Source: Roseimicrobium sp. ORNL1 (GTDB lineage: Bacteria > Verrucomicrobiota > Verrucomicrobiia > Verrucomicrobiales > Verrucomicrobiaceae). Taken from it: 64,000 nucleotides of DNA. The DNA lies in contig NZ_CP049143.1 in NCBI RefSeq assembly GCF_011044495.1, positions 2,108,001-2,172,000 on the forward strand, given 5' to 3'. Position numbers and translations under genes: made by a program. The stretch's first letter is position 1; every line of letters starts with the position of its first letter. The notes beneath the pieces were generated by a model. That model was not told the origin of the DNA. It saw nothing but the letters and a program-made list of their open reading frames with translations, and did not search any database. Of the stretch, positions 38,546-48,356 are shown piece after piece.

Positions 38546-40162
38546 TTACAGCGACGCAATTACTGCCGCGCGTGCATCTTCTTCGGCCACGCCAGCCTTC
38601 TCCAGGTAGTAGTCATAGCCACCAGCATAGGGCATGACCTTGCCGTTGTTGATGTGCAGCACCTTCGTCGCGATCGACCGGATGAAGTGCACATCGTGGC
38701 TGATGAAAACCAGCGTGCCTTCGAAGCGCTGCAGGGCGAGGATGAGGCCTTCGATGCTCCAGATGTCCAGGTGCGTCGTAGGCTCGTCCATCAGCAGGAT
38801 GTTCGGCGGGTCCACGAGGAACTTCACGAGGTTCACGCGGCTCTTCTCACCACCGCTGAGCACCTTGGTCTTCTTGAACACGTCTTCGCGCTTGAAGAGG
38901 AAGGAGCCGAGGATGGAGCGGATGTCGTCGTCGCGCAGTTCCGGTGAGGCATCGCGCACCTCTTCGAGAATGGTCTTCTCAGGATCGAGTGTGTCCGCGC
39001 GGTGCTGGGAGAAGTAGCCGAGCTTCGTATTCGTTCCGAGGCGGCGCTCACCCTTCTGAAAGGGGATGATGCCGGCGAGAATCTTCAACAGCGTGGACTT
39101 ACCAGCGCCGTTTGGTCCCACCAAGGCAGTGCGCTCGCCGCGCTCCACATCGAGGTCGAGGTTCTCGTACACTTTCTTTTCCCCATACGCCTGGTGAATG
39201 CCAGTGAGGCCGATGACGCGCTGGCCGCTGCGGGCGGGCTGGGGGAAGTTGAAGCGGAAGGCTTTTCTCAGCGGCTTGGGCTTGTCGAGTTTGTCCATCT
39301 TCGCGAGCTGCTTCTCGCGGCTCTGTGCCTGCGCGGCCTTGGAGGCGACGGAGCGGAATTTGTCGATGAAGTCCTGAATTTGCTCGATCTCGCGCTGCTG
39401 GTTCTTGTACGCCATCATCGCGCGTTCGTGATTCTCTTCGCGCTGCTTGAGGTACTCCGAGTAGTTCCCGCTGTAGGCGGTGAGCTGGCCGTCATCCACC
39501 TCGTATACCTGCTCGATGAGCTCGTCCATGAAGTCACGGTCGTGCGAAATGAGGAGCAGCGCGCCGGGGTAGTGCTTCAGGTAGTTGCGGAACCACATGA
39601 GGGACATGAGGTCCAGGTGGTTCGTCGGTTCGTCCAGCAGCAGCAGGTCAGGCTCGATGACGAGAAGCTGTGCCAGGTGCGCACGCATGATCCAGCCACC
39701 GCTGAACTCACGCGCGGGCTGGTTGAGGTGCTCCGGTTTGAAGCCGAATCCCGCGAGAATCTTCTTCGCCTTCGCCTCGGCCTTGGGGTCCTGCAGGGCA
39801 TCGTGTTTCGCATGCGCTTCGAGGTACTCCGGAGCGGAGACGTCACTGCGTGATTCGTAGTCCTTCAGGATGGCCTCCAGCCGTTCCATTTCGCCCGCCT
39901 TGCCGACGGCGATGTCGAGGATGGTTTCGTTGCCCGTAGGCTCGGCTTCCTGACGCAGGTGGCCCAGGGTCGTCCATTCATCGCGCTGAATCTCGCCCGA
40001 ATCCGCCGTGTCCTGCTTGAGGATGAGGGAGAAAAGTGTCGACTTGCCGGCGCCATTCGGCCCCACCAAGGCGGCCTTTTCCGCATAGTTGATGGTCATG
40101 GCCGCATCCTTGAAGAGGACGCGGTTGGCGAAGGACTTGGTGACTTTGTGCAGCGTGAGCAT
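38546..40162 (-). CDS. ABC-F family ATPase
   Basis: The product is 538 residues from ATG 40162 (MLTLHKVTKSF). It has two ABC cassettes in one chain, each with Walker A GPNGAGKST; signature FSGGW in the first and LSGGEKSR in the second; Walker B LLLLDEPTNHLD and ILLMDEPTTHLD. Between them is the charged helical P-site linker (REENHERAMMAYKNQQREIE, KAAQAQSREKQLAKMDKLD). No membrane domain is present. ABC-F proteins act on the ribosome as translation factors or antibiotic protectors; length and linker are closest to the housekeeping YbiT/Uup/EttA-type group. The subgroup cannot be fixed by eye. Confidence 0.93.
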   Translation of the reverse strand: MLTLHKVTKSFANRVLFKDAAMTINYAEKAALVGPNGAGKSTLFSLILKQDTADSGEIQRDEWTTLGHLRQEAEPTGNETILDIAVGKAGEMERLEAILKDYESRSDVSAPEYLEAHAKHDALQDPKAEAKAKKILAGFGFKPEHLNQPAREFSGGWIMRAHLAQLLVIEPDLLLLDEPTNHLDLMSLMWFRNYLKHYPGALLLISHDRDFMDELIEQVYEVDDGQLTAYSGNYSEYLKQREENHERAMMAYKNQQREIEQIQDFIDKFRSVASKAAQAQSREKQLAKMDKLDKPKPLRKAFRFNFPQPARSGQRVIGLTGIHQAYGEKKVYENLDLDVERGERTALVGPNGAGKSTLLKILAGIIPFQKGERRLGTNTKLGYFSQHRADTLDPEKTILEEVRDASPELRDDDIRSILGSFLFKREDVFKKTKVLSGGEKSRVNLVKFLVDPPNILLMDEPTTHLDIWSIEGLILALQRFEGTLVFISHDVHFIRSIATKVLHINNGKVMPYAGGYDYYLEKAGVAEEDARAAVIASL

Positions 40163-40442
40163 GTGACCCGTTTCTACTGCGGTCAAAGGAGACGCAGTGC
40201 AAGGGGAATGCGGTCAAAACCGCCGCTGGATTCGGAGCAGCCACTGGCCTGGGCGGATGTCACTGCTCATGTGGAGGTGGGAGCGATGATGCCCGGGGTG
40301 TCGTAGGCACGGTGATCCATGCTCAGGGCTCGGTCGTGCTGACTGGTTTCATCGTGCCCGACCCCCGATGGGGTTCCTTCTCCTTCTCCTTCTCGGCTTT
40401 TCTCCGCTCATTTTGCAATGACGGAGAAGCGCCCGGTCTTTG

Positions 40443-40787
40443 TCACTCGGACAAAGAACCGCTTGAAAAGACATGGCACACCCTGAAGGAGGCTGGACCT
40501 CGGGCGTAGGCGTCGCGGGAGACCTGGCCCGATACGTCGCTTGGGGTCCCGTTGGCCCTGAAAGAGTGGGGCATATCGGAAGGCGTGTCTGCGGGCCCGG
40601 CGGAGGAATTCTCCAGTTCGCGGACGCATTCCTCGGCAGCGGCGATTTGCTGCAGAAACGCCTGCTCCTGAATGGCCCAACTTTCCGTGTGAAAATGGCC
40701 TGCCGTTCGGTGAGCCTCAAGAATGCGGTGTAAAAAATGAACCCTCCACCTGGCGTGGCCCAGCTCAGTGCACTCGTCGGCATTCAT
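40443..40787 (-). CDS. Hypothetical protein, possibly decaying
   Basis: The product is 114 residues from ATG 40787. The first 60 residues look protein-like and helical (MNADECTELGHARWRVHFLH, WAIQEQAFLQQIAAAEECVR), while the second half is low in structure (SSAGPADTPSD...). Other frames overlap it on the same strand. No family is recognised. It could be a genuine small gene or a remnant. The 280-bp gap to the ABC-F start (40163-40442) holds no other supportable feature. Confidence 0.4.
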   Translation of the reverse strand: MNADECTELGHARWRVHFLHRILEAHRTAGHFHTESWAIQEQAFLQQIAAAEECVRELENSSAGPADTPSDMPHSFRANGTPSDVSGQVSRDAYARGPASFRVCHVFSSGSLSE

Positions 40788-41055
40788 GAGATTAAGAGCG
40801 TTGGGAAAATATTCGCAGCGATTGCAGTGAAACGCAAGCGCGAGATAAATAATTATTCGCTTCCGGGAGGCTTTACCCAGGATTGAGGAGCCCCTGCGCG
40901 GGATGTGCAGGCCGTTTGTGGGGTGTTTTCTTACCCCGCATTCTTTGCGTGTGCGCAGTTAAGCCGCATGTCGGCGCGAGTCCCGCCACGTGCTTAGTCA
41001 TGATGAAGGTCGACTTAGGATTGATCATTTTGGAGTCATTCGGCAGACTTTCTTT

Positions 41056-41337
41056 ATGCCCCTAAAAATCGCTGCAATGCGTCGTGCCGTGCAAGCCGTG
41101 CACGGATGCGAAGCGGAGCATTTGCAGAGTACCCTCGTACAAGAGGTTCAGGAGGGACACACGCTGTGGTCCGGGCAGGTGGAGATCTTCCGCTTGAGTG
41201 GGCACCATGCTGCCGACCGCGCCTATGTATGGGCCCAGTGGGAGGAAGGCGAAGAACGGTACATCTCTGTGCTGAATCTTCCCCCCATCTCCTCCGCACG
41301 CGAGGCCGTGCTGACAACGCTCGTCAGGACGGTGTAA
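41056..41337 (+). CDS. Hypothetical small protein
   Basis: The product is 93 residues from ATG 41056 (MPLKIAAMRRAVQAVHGCEA). It is soluble with an alpha/beta pattern: a helix (AVQAVHGCEAEHLQSTLVQE), strands (LWSGQVEIFRLSGH, RAYVWAQWEEGEERYISVLN) and a C-terminal helix (SAREAVLTTLVRTV). The composition fits a real protein. No family is known to me. A hairpin (GTGGGGT...ACCCCGC, about 40917-40940) lies upstream in an AT-richer region that may carry the promoter. Confidence 0.6.
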   Translation: MPLKIAAMRRAVQAVHGCEAEHLQSTLVQEVQEGHTLWSGQVEIFRLSGHHAADRAYVWAQWEEGEERYISVLNLPPISSAREAVLTTLVRTV

Positions 41338-41677
41338 GCAGGCGGTGCCTCCGCTCCGGCTGATCTATTTTGGGGGCGCTAAAAAGGGGCCGCCTGGCTA
41401 TATGAGTCTCCCGCTGGCGCTCGCAGTGTGACTTGATGCGTGCGAAATGCGAACTTGGACTTTGGTGAGGGTGCGCCTGTAACGAAGCTCACCACGGTAG
41501 GTGGCAAGAGGTTTGCGGGCAACGCTGCGGACAAATTCGAGACGGCTGAGCCTTTCAAGTTCATGCCGGCGGACGCGAATTTGAGGCGGTGCGAGGGGGT
41601 GCCAAACGTCACCATTTCCGCTTGGTGATCTGGCGGGGTTCGGCCATGTTATTTGCCCTTCCAGTCCAGTTCAGTCC
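41338..41677. other. 340-bp intergenic region, nothing supportable
   Basis: Between the small hypothetical gene and thrC. Short open frames exist on both strands (41379-41615 minus, 41440-41628 plus), but they overlap each other and match nothing recognisable. No hairpin terminator or repeat of the families seen elsewhere was found. A remnant of a longer element is possible. Confidence 0.4.
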
Positions 41678-43036
41678 ATGCAGTACATTTCCACACGCGG
41701 CCTCACGCACCCCCACACCTTTTCCCAAGCTGTAGAAGCCGGTCTCGCTCCGGATGGCGGTCTTTTCCTGCCGGATACGTGGCCGGACATCAGCGGCAAG
41801 CTCGCCGGATGGGAGAAGCTGGGCTACGCGGAACTGGCGGCGGAATTTTTCACGCTCTTCGCGCCGGACATCCCGCGTGAGGAGTGGCACTCGCTGACGC
41901 AGAGGGCATATGAGCGCTTCGACTCGCCTGATGTGGCGCCGCTGCGGAAGCTGGATGAGAAGACGTATGTGCTGGAGCTCTTCCACGGGCCCACACTGGC
42001 CTTCAAGGACTTCGCCCTGCAACTCCTCGGCCTGCTGTACAAGCGCCAGGTGGAGCACACCGGCAAGCGGCTCGCCGTGCTGGGTGCCACCTCCGGAGAC
42101 ACGGGCTCCGCGGCCATCCACGGCTGCATGGGGCAGGACGGGATTTCCATTTTCATCCTGTATCCGAATGGCCGTGTGGCTCCGCTTCAGGAACGCCAGA
42201 TGGCGTGTACGGGTGCGGCGAATGTTTTTGCCATCCCGGTGCCGGGTACGTTCGATGATGCTCAGCGCGTGGTGAAGGAGACGTTCGGTGATACCGCGTT
42301 TGCCGCGACGCATCACCTCTCCGCGGTGAATTCCATCAACATCGCCCGCGTACTCGCCCAGTGCGTGTACTACATCTGGGCATGGTTGCGTCTGCCGGCG
42401 GAGGCGAGGGGGGGCGTGGAGTTTGTGGTGCCCACGGGGAACTTCGGCAATGTGCTCGCCGGCTGGATGGCGCAGCGCATGGGCTTGCCCGCCGGAACTT
42501 TCCGCGTGGCGACGAACCAGAATGACATCCTGTACCGCTTCTTCACCTCAGGTGAGTACCGCCAGGGGGACGTGCATCCCAGCTACGCGCCCAGCATGGA
42601 CATCCAGGCGGCGTCGAACTTCGAGCGCTTCCTCTACTTCCTGCTTGGCGAAGATGCCGCGAAGGTGCGCGAGACCATGGAGCAGATGCGTAGCGGTGAT
42701 CCCGTGACCATTCCTGCCGGTCACTCCGCCATGAAGGCCTCCCGCATGACGGACGCAGAAATCCGCGAGACCATTGGTCGCGTGCATGCCACCTATCGTT
42801 ATGTGGTGGACCCGCACACTGCGTGTGGATTCACCGATCTGGCGACGGACCGCGTGAGCGTGGTGCTGGCCACGGCCCATCCCGCCAAGTTCCCGGAGGT
42901 GGTGCAGTCCGCCACCGGCACGGAGCCCACGCATCCCACGCTTGAGGCATTGAAGAGCAAGCCGCTGGAGACGCATCCTCTGGACGCGACTCCGGAAGCG
43001 GTGAAGGCCTTCATTGCGACGCAAAAGCGGGCGTGA
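41678..43036 (+). CDS. thrC: Threonine synthase
   Basis: The product is 452 residues, full length for the ThrC type with the N-terminal Thr_synth_N domain (MQYISTRGLTHPHTFSQAVEAGLAPDGGLFLP). The PLP lysine is in HGPTLAFKDFALQLLG, the phosphate/substrate loop is GATSGDTGSAAIHG, and FVVPTGNFGNVLAGW is conserved. The enzyme converts O-phosphohomoserine to threonine with PLP in the cytoplasm. It is not adjacent to hom or thrB here. With metX and cimA in the same window, three branches of aspartate-family and isoleucine synthesis are represented, but not as one operon. Confidence 0.95.
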   Translation: MQYISTRGLTHPHTFSQAVEAGLAPDGGLFLPDTWPDISGKLAGWEKLGYAELAAEFFTLFAPDIPREEWHSLTQRAYERFDSPDVAPLRKLDEKTYVLELFHGPTLAFKDFALQLLGLLYKRQVEHTGKRLAVLGATSGDTGSAAIHGCMGQDGISIFILYPNGRVAPLQERQMACTGAANVFAIPVPGTFDDAQRVVKETFGDTAFAATHHLSAVNSINIARVLAQCVYYIWAWLRLPAEARGGVEFVVPTGNFGNVLAGWMAQRMGLPAGTFRVATNQNDILYRFFTSGEYRQGDVHPSYAPSMDIQAASNFERFLYFLLGEDAAKVRETMEQMRSGDPVTIPAGHSAMKASRMTDAEIRETIGRVHATYRYVVDPHTACGFTDLATDRVSVVLATAHPAKFPEVVQSATGTEPTHPTLEALKSKPLETHPLDATPEAVKAFIATQKRA

Positions 43037-43206
43037 GTGGCGGCGCGCATCTGTCAGAATGCGAAGATACGCAGGGGGTTGTTCCTCAAGCGTGTAGGTA
43101 TGGCGTGTGCTGCGATGGCACGTTCATGACAACCTGTGATAGTCACATTCTCCAAATGTGATGCAAAAATGCTCCTGAGTCCGCGTATTGTGCCTCCCGT
43201 TTTTTC

Positions 43207-46200
43207 ATGAAGCTCACCCTAGTTTCGCTCGCCGTCCTCATCACCAGCGCCTTCACGGCGACGGTCTACTCCGCAGAAGCCAAACCTCTCCGCGCGCTGC
43301 TCGTGTGCGGTGGCTGCTGCCATGACTATGCCAAGCAGCATGTCATCCTGAAGGATGGTATCCAGGCCCGGGCGAATGTGCAGGTGAGCGTGATCCACGC
43401 GGAGGACCGCGGCACAGCTCCATACTTCCCCATCTACGAGAACAAGGACTGGTCCAAGGGCTATGACATCATCATCCACGATGAGTGCGCGGCCAGCATG
43501 AAGGAGCCGCAGTATGTGCAGAACATCCTGGATGCCCACCGCAACGGCCTGCCCGCGGTGAACCTGCACTGCGCCATGCATTCCTATCGTATCGGGAAGA
43601 ATGACTGGTTCGAGTACATCGGCCTGCAATCAGCGAGCCATGGCCCGCAGGAGCCGATTGAGCTCAAGTTTGTGGATACGGAGCATCCCATCACGAAGCC
43701 GCTCAAGGACTGGACCACCATCAAGGAGGAGTTGTACAACAATGTGAACGTCTTCGGCGCGCATCCGCTGGCCATGGGCAAGCAGCGCATCAAGCAGAAG
43801 GACGGCAGCATTAAGGACGTGGACTACATCGTCGCCTGGACGAATGAATATGGTGACAAGAAGACGAAGGTCTTCAGCACCACCATCGGCCACAACAACG
43901 ACACGGTGGCGGATGCCCGCTACCTCGACCTCGTGACTCGCGGTCTGCTCTGGGCTGCCGGCAAGCTTAATGACGACTATCTCAAGCCCTATAAGGGTGA
44001 GGCGGGAACGTTTGTGAATCTTCCCAAGCCCGACGCACCTGTTGCCACCGCTCCCGCTCCTGTGGCGCAACCCGGCGCGATTGCGAAGGACGCGACTCCC
44101 GTGAAGCTCACCGCTTCCAGCGAGGAATCCGGCAAGGGCAACTTCACCTGGCGCGCGGTGGATGGCGACAAGAACACCCGCTGGTGCGCGGGCAGTGGCG
44201 GCTTCCCGCAGTGGCTGCAGCTTGAGTTTGAAAAGCCCCAGCAACTGACCGGTGCGAGCATCGTGTGGGAGGGCGGCAACAACGCGTACAAGCACGTGAT
44301 TGAAGGCTCGGCCGATGGGAAGACGTGGACTGTCCTGGCTGATGCAAAGGAAAACCAGAAGGGTGGCGACAGCGCGCACACCTTCACGGGCAAGGACATC
44401 AAGTTTGTGCGCATCAACGTGCTCGGCACGTCGCAAGGTGGCTGGGCCAGCATCCGTGAAGTCTCGCTGAAGGGCGAGGGTATCAAGTCTCTCGGTGCCA
44501 AGGTGGATGCCAAGCAGGTGGCCGCAGCGAAGAAGGAAGAGGCGAAGGCCGCTGATCCATTCGCGAAGGAAGGGAACGTCGCGCCGAAGATCGTGAAGCT
44601 TACTCCGGCTCAAGAAGCGGAGATCCTGAAGGATGTGAAGGTGCCGGATGGCTTCGATGTCACCCTCTTCGCCCCTCCGCAGTCGGCGAACTATCCGGTA
44701 TTCATCGCCGCCGCGCCGAATGGTGACCTGTATGTCTCCAGCGATGGCAATGGCTCCCTGGGCCGCAACCCGGGTCGTGGCCGCATCCTGCGTCTGCGCG
44801 ACAAGGATGGCGATGGTCGTGCTGATGAAGTGACGGAGTTTGTGAAGGATCTCGATGCGCCTCGCGGCCTCGTGTGGGACAACGATCGCCTCTACGTGAT
44901 CCATCCCCCGGACATGAGTGTCTTCATCGACAAGGATGGCGACGGTGTGGCGGAAGAACGCAAGACGCTGGTGAAGGGCATTGCGTTTGGTTATGCGGAT
45001 CGCCCCGCGGACCACACCACGAATGGTCTGAGCCTTGGCATTGATGGCTGGCTGTACATCGCCGGTGGGGACTTCGGTTTCATGGATGCGGAAGGCACCG
45101 ATGGTACGCGCCTGCAGCATCGTGGTGGTGGTGTGATTCGTGTGCGTCCGGATGGCTCCGGTCTCTCGCTGTATGCCACCGGCACGCGCAATATTCTGGA
45201 AGTCGCCGTGAGCCCGCTCATGGACATCTTTACGCGTGACAACACCAACGACGGCGGTGGCTGGAATGTGCGCTTCCACCATTTCACCGGTGGATTCGCC
45301 GACCACGGCTATCCTCGCCTGTACAAGAACTTCAATGATGAAGCCATCCAACCGCTGGCGGACTACGGCGGTGGCTCCGGCTGCGGCGCGGTGTACATCG
45401 ATGAGCCTGGATTTGGCACCTGGAACAATGCTCCTTTCACCGCGGACTGGGGCACCGGCGCATTGTGGCATCACAGTGTGAAGCGCAAGGGCGCGACCTA
45501 TGAGGAGACGGAAGCTCCGAAGCCCTTCATCAAGATGACGCGTCCCACCGATGGTGATGTGGATGCGATGAGCCGCGTGTACTGCGCAAGCTGGAAGGGC
45601 GCGACCTTCAACTGGGAAGGTCCGGATGTGGGCTACATCGTCTGCGTACGGCCGAAGGATTACAAGGCGGAGGCGCTGCCGGAGTTTGCCAAGGCCAGCG
45701 ATGCTGAACTGGTGAAGCTTCTTGAGTCGCCAAGCAATCGTCGCCGCATGGAAGCGCAGCGGGAACTGGTACGCCGTGGCTTGCCGAAGAACACTTTTTC
45801 GACCTTGCAGACTCTGGCGTTTGACAAGACGGTGCCCATGGCGACGCGGGCGGCTGTGATTTTTGCAGCCTCGCAGGTGCCCGAAGCGGGCAAGGAAATC
45901 ATTGGAACCCGTCAGGTTGAAAATGGCGATGCCGAATTTGCCGGCATCGTGGCAAAAGCGTTGGCGGATGTCGCTCTCCTGATGCCAAGCCCCAATGTGT
46001 CGGAGAACTTCACCATCCCTGATGCCTACAAGACATCGGCAGGGCTTGCAGAACTTTCGCGTTTCATTTCCAATGCGAAGGCTTGGCCCACAAAGACGTT
46101 GGTGGACTACGCTAAGCTTGCCTTCGGAGATGCTGATGCCGTGACCCAACACGTGGCCGTGCAGGCGCTTGCGAAACTGAAGGCTCAGGAAGCCTGCTTC

Positions 46201-47664
46201 ACCCTATTCGACAGCGCAGACAGTTCCGCGCAGATCAAACTCAATGCCACGCGTGCCCTGCAGAAGATGCATGAGCCTGCCGTGGTGGACGGCCTCATCA
46301 AGCGCATCAACGAGACGACCGCGACCGAGCCGCGCAAGCTGTTGCTCTCCGCTCTGTGCCGCCTGCATTTCCATGAAGGCGAGTGGAAGGGTGACTCGTG
46401 GGGTACGCGTCCCGACACGCGCGGACCGTACTATCAGCCCGAAGCCTGGGCTGAGACTCCGAAGGTCGCCGCTGCGATCAAGGAGGTGCTGAGCAAGGCT
46501 ACGCCTGAGGAGTCTTCCTTCCTCGTGAGCGAGCTGAACCGCAACCGCATCCAGTTCAATGAAGCGCTGGAGCGCATCCTCACGCTGGCGAAGAATGATG
46601 CGAAGCTCATCCCGGATGCTGTGGGCCAGCTCGCCGCTGCAGAGAATATTCCTGCTGCCGGTGTGCCGCTGCTGATTGCTGCCGCATTGGACGAATCGAG
46701 CAGCGCGACCGTGCTTTCACAGGCGGTGGCTGCACTTGCCAAGACGGATAGCGCGGAAGGTGCGCGGGCGTCTTTGACCGCACTGGTCACGCTGGGCAAG
46801 GCCCAGGGTGCCGGTAAGGAACAGGAAGCCGCACGCAATGCCTTCCTCACTTCGCCCAAGCTGGAGAATCATCATCAGCTTCTCGAAGTAGAAGCGGAGA
46901 AGATCGGCACTCCCACTGCGCAGTGGGCGGACATGGCTCTGCTGAACCTTAGCGCCCGCACCAGCGGAAGCCCTGAGTCGCGTGAACTGTCTGGCAAGGC
47001 GCTCAATGCAGGTTGGGAGCATGATGTGAAACGCCGTACGCAGATCCTCAAGGCCGTGGCTTCGCTGAAGCACAACCCTTATGCGGACAAGGTGCTTGCT
47101 GCTATGGACGACCCAGACAAGTCGGTGGCTTCCGCTGCGCAAAATGCGGCGAAGGCCATGAAGCTGGAAAAGAAGACCGCTGCCAGCGGTCCGCTCATTG
47201 GCACACTGAAGCCCGAAGACGTGATTGCCCAGGTGCTGAAGACCAAAGGTGATGTGGCACTCGGTGAACAGATCTTCTCCCGCGCTACTTGTGTGGCCTG
47301 CCACACCACCAGCATGGATCAGCCACAGAAGGGCCCCTACCTGGGCAACATCGCACAGACCTACAAGCGTCCTGAACTGGCTCAGAACATCCTCGATCCG
47401 AACAAGACCATCGCCCAAGGCTTCGCCTCGGAGGTCTTTACGCTGAAGGACGGCACCCAGCAGCTGGGCTTCATCACGCTGGAAAGCGCCGACAGCGTGA
47501 AGGTGCGCAACATCGCCGCGCAGGAATTCACCTTCGCCGTGAAGGACATCGCCAAGCGCGACAAACTTCCCATCTCCATGATGCCGCCCGGTTTGGCGAA
47601 TAACCTCACCGTGCGCGAGTTCGCGAGCCTGCTGGATTATCTGGAAGCGCTGGCGAAGAAGTAG
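43207..47664 (+). CDS. Large secreted ThuA / PVC-type dehydrogenase / HEAT / cytochrome c protein
   Basis: The product is 1485 residues. A signal peptide (MKLTLVSLAVLITSAFTATV) precedes a ThuA-like domain to about residue 260 (LLVCGGCCHDYAKQ, NLHCAMHSYRIGKNDWFEY). Residues about 290-425 look like an F5/8 type C/discoidin module (EESGKGNFTWRAVDGDKNTR, ASIREVSLKGEG). Then comes a beta-propeller dehydrogenase of the PVC type (PDGFDVTLFAPP, LRLRDKDGDGRADE, GLSLGIDGWLYIAGGDFGF), a long HEAT-repeat region, and a C-terminal cytochrome c with CVACH (C1362). Such proteins are frequent in Planctomycetes and Verrucomicrobia and are thought to oxidise sugars or derivatives outside the cytoplasm. The substrate is unknown. 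Confidence 0.9.
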   Translation: MKLTLVSLAVLITSAFTATVYSAEAKPLRALLVCGGCCHDYAKQHVILKDGIQARANVQVSVIHAEDRGTAPYFPIYENKDWSKGYDIIIHDECAASMKEPQYVQNILDAHRNGLPAVNLHCAMHSYRIGKNDWFEYIGLQSASHGPQEPIELKFVDTEHPITKPLKDWTTIKEELYNNVNVFGAHPLAMGKQRIKQKDGSIKDVDYIVAWTNEYGDKKTKVFSTTIGHNNDTVADARYLDLVTRGLLWAAGKLNDDYLKPYKGEAGTFVNLPKPDAPVATAPAPVAQPGAIAKDATPVKLTASSEESGKGNFTWRAVDGDKNTRWCAGSGGFPQWLQLEFEKPQQLTGASIVWEGGNNAYKHVIEGSADGKTWTVLADAKENQKGGDSAHTFTGKDIKFVRINVLGTSQGGWASIREVSLKGEGIKSLGAKVDAKQVAAAKKEEAKAADPFAKEGNVAPKIVKLTPAQEAEILKDVKVPDGFDVTLFAPPQSANYPVFIAAAPNGDLYVSSDGNGSLGRNPGRGRILRLRDKDGDGRADEVTEFVKDLDAPRGLVWDNDRLYVIHPPDMSVFIDKDGDGVAEERKTLVKGIAFGYADRPADHTTNGLSLGIDGWLYIAGGDFGFMDAEGTDGTRLQHRGGGVIRVRPDGSGLSLYATGTRNILEVAVSPLMDIFTRDNTNDGGGWNVRFHHFTGGFADHGYPRLYKNFNDEAIQPLADYGGGSGCGAVYIDEPGFGTWNNAPFTADWGTGALWHHSVKRKGATYEETEAPKPFIKMTRPTDGDVDAMSRVYCASWKGATFNWEGPDVGYIVCVRPKDYKAEALPEFAKASDAELVKLLESPSNRRRMEAQRELVRRGLPKNTFSTLQTLAFDKTVPMATRAAVIFAASQVPEAGKEIIGTRQVENGDAEFAGIVAKALADVALLMPSPNVSENFTIPDAYKTSAGLAELSRFISNAKAWPTKTLVDYAKLAFGDADAVTQHVAVQALAKLKAQEACFTLFDSADSSAQIKLNATRALQKMHEPAVVDGLIKRINETTATEPRKLLLSALCRLHFHEGEWKGDSWGTRPDTRGPYYQPEAWAETPKVAAAIKEVLSKATPEESSFLVSELNRNRIQFNEALERILTLAKNDAKLIPDAVGQLAAAENIPAAGVPLLIAAALDESSSATVLSQAVAALAKTDSAEGARASLTALVTLGKAQGAGKEQEAARNAFLTSPKLENHHQLLEVEAEKIGTPTAQWADMALLNLSARTSGSPESRELSGKALNAGWEHDVKRRTQILKAVASLKHNPYADKVLAAMDDPDKSVASAAQNAAKAMKLEKKTAASGPLIGTLKPEDVIAQVLKTKGDVALGEQIFSRATCVACHTTSMDQPQKGPYLGNIAQTYKRPELAQNILDPNKTIAQGFASEVFTLKDGTQQLGFITLESADSVKVRNIAAQEFTFAVKDIAKRDKLPISMMPPGLANNLTVREFASLLDYLEALAKK

Positions 47665-47689
47665 CTGGGAGAAGTTGGGATCAGGGATT

Positions 47690-47790
47690 TCAACACAGCG
47701 CCGAGCGGAGCGAGACGACTGCGAAGCAGCCCGAAGGGTGAGGACGGCAGGACGAATCAAACACGGAGACACAGAGACACGGAGGATTTT
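47690..47790 (+). repeat. Dispersed repeat: second copy of the 76-nt block plus CACGGAG tail
   Basis: Bases 47690-47765 are identical to 4659-4734, about 43 kb away and in the same orientation. The tail continues gagacacagagacacggagg, matching the TTCAACACRGAG family. Both copies sit just after a plus-strand stop codon (27 bp and 26 bp), which suggests a fixed relation to gene ends. Confidence 0.8.
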
Positions 47791-47791
47791 T

Positions 47792-47819
47792 GGTGGAGAT
47801 GCTAAACGGCATCTCCACC
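47792..47819. terminator. Hairpin between convergent genes
   Basis: A perfect 11-bp stem, GGTGGAGATGC / GCATCTCCACC, has the loop TAAACG and is preceded by a T5 run. It lies between the ends of the ThuA/PVC gene and the thioesterase gene. No U-tract follows in either reading direction, so efficiency is uncertain. Confidence 0.55.
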
Positions 47820-47841
47820 TCACGGCCTGCATGAGAAGGCA

Positions 47842-48252
47842 TTAGACCGAGTACTTCTCGATGATCCAATCCGGGATGGATTCCGGCCGGCCGGTGTCGA
47901 GCTTCACCATGGTGAAGACGCACCAGCCCACACAGGCAGGGCGCCGTGTTGTTCCCTTCAGTATTTCAAATCGCACCTCTACGTCCGGGCTGCGGATGTC
48001 CTCCACCCAGGTGCGCACCACGAAGCGCTCGGCCATGTCCAGTGCGCGCTTGTACTCGAAGTGCGAGGTCTTCACATACCAGCCCAGTCCTTGCTTCAGG
48101 AACTCTTCCATGCTCATGCCGTAGCAGCGCTCCATCTGGTCAAATCGCGCCGCCAGCAGGTAGTCCAGATAGCGACTGCTGTGCACGTGACGGAAGAGGT
48201 CGATGTCGTCCGGACGGACTTGGAGTTCGGTTTCGAACTTGGAGCGTTGCAT
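47842..48252 (-). CDS. Acyl-CoA thioesterase (4HBT/YbgC-like)
   Basis: The product is 136 residues in a hot-dog fold. The catalytic Asp region is RPDDIDLFRHVHSSRYLDYL, followed by the long helix ARFDQMERCYGMSMEEFLKQ and paired strands (YKRALDMAERFVVRTWVEDI, DVEVRFEILKG). The family hydrolyses acyl-CoA thioesters in the cytoplasm; the substrate chain is unknown. It lies 104 bp downstream of the sulfatase stop on the same strand, with a hairpin between, so it is probably transcribed separately. Confidence 0.88.
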   Translation of the reverse strand: MQRSKFETELQVRPDDIDLFRHVHSSRYLDYLLAARFDQMERCYGMSMEEFLKQGLGWYVKTSHFEYKRALDMAERFVVRTWVEDIRSPDVEVRFEILKGTTRRPACVGWCVFTMVKLDTGRPESIPDWIIEKYSV

Positions 48253-48282
48253 GGGGGAAGGGTTAAGGATTAGGAGTTATTG

Positions 48283-48333
48283 GTTAAGAGCCTCAGGTTC
48301 GTTACTCATAACATCTAACCCATAGCTCTTAAC
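48283..48333. terminator. Inverted repeat after the sulfatase gene
   Basis: The arms GTTAAGAGC (48283-48291) and GCTCTTAAC (48325-48333) enclose a 33-nt loop that can form GTTA CTCA TAAC. It lies 24 bp past the sulfatase stop on the minus strand. The surrounding ggttaagga / ggttaagag copies make it look like a short low-complexity repeat. It may be a terminator. Confidence 0.45.
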
Positions 48334-48356
48334 ATGGAATTCGCGCACAGGGCTCG

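Noticed and set aside
41379-41628. Small genes on both strands before thrC
   Set aside because: The frames overlap each other, have no protein-like pattern or family, and lack a clear start signal.
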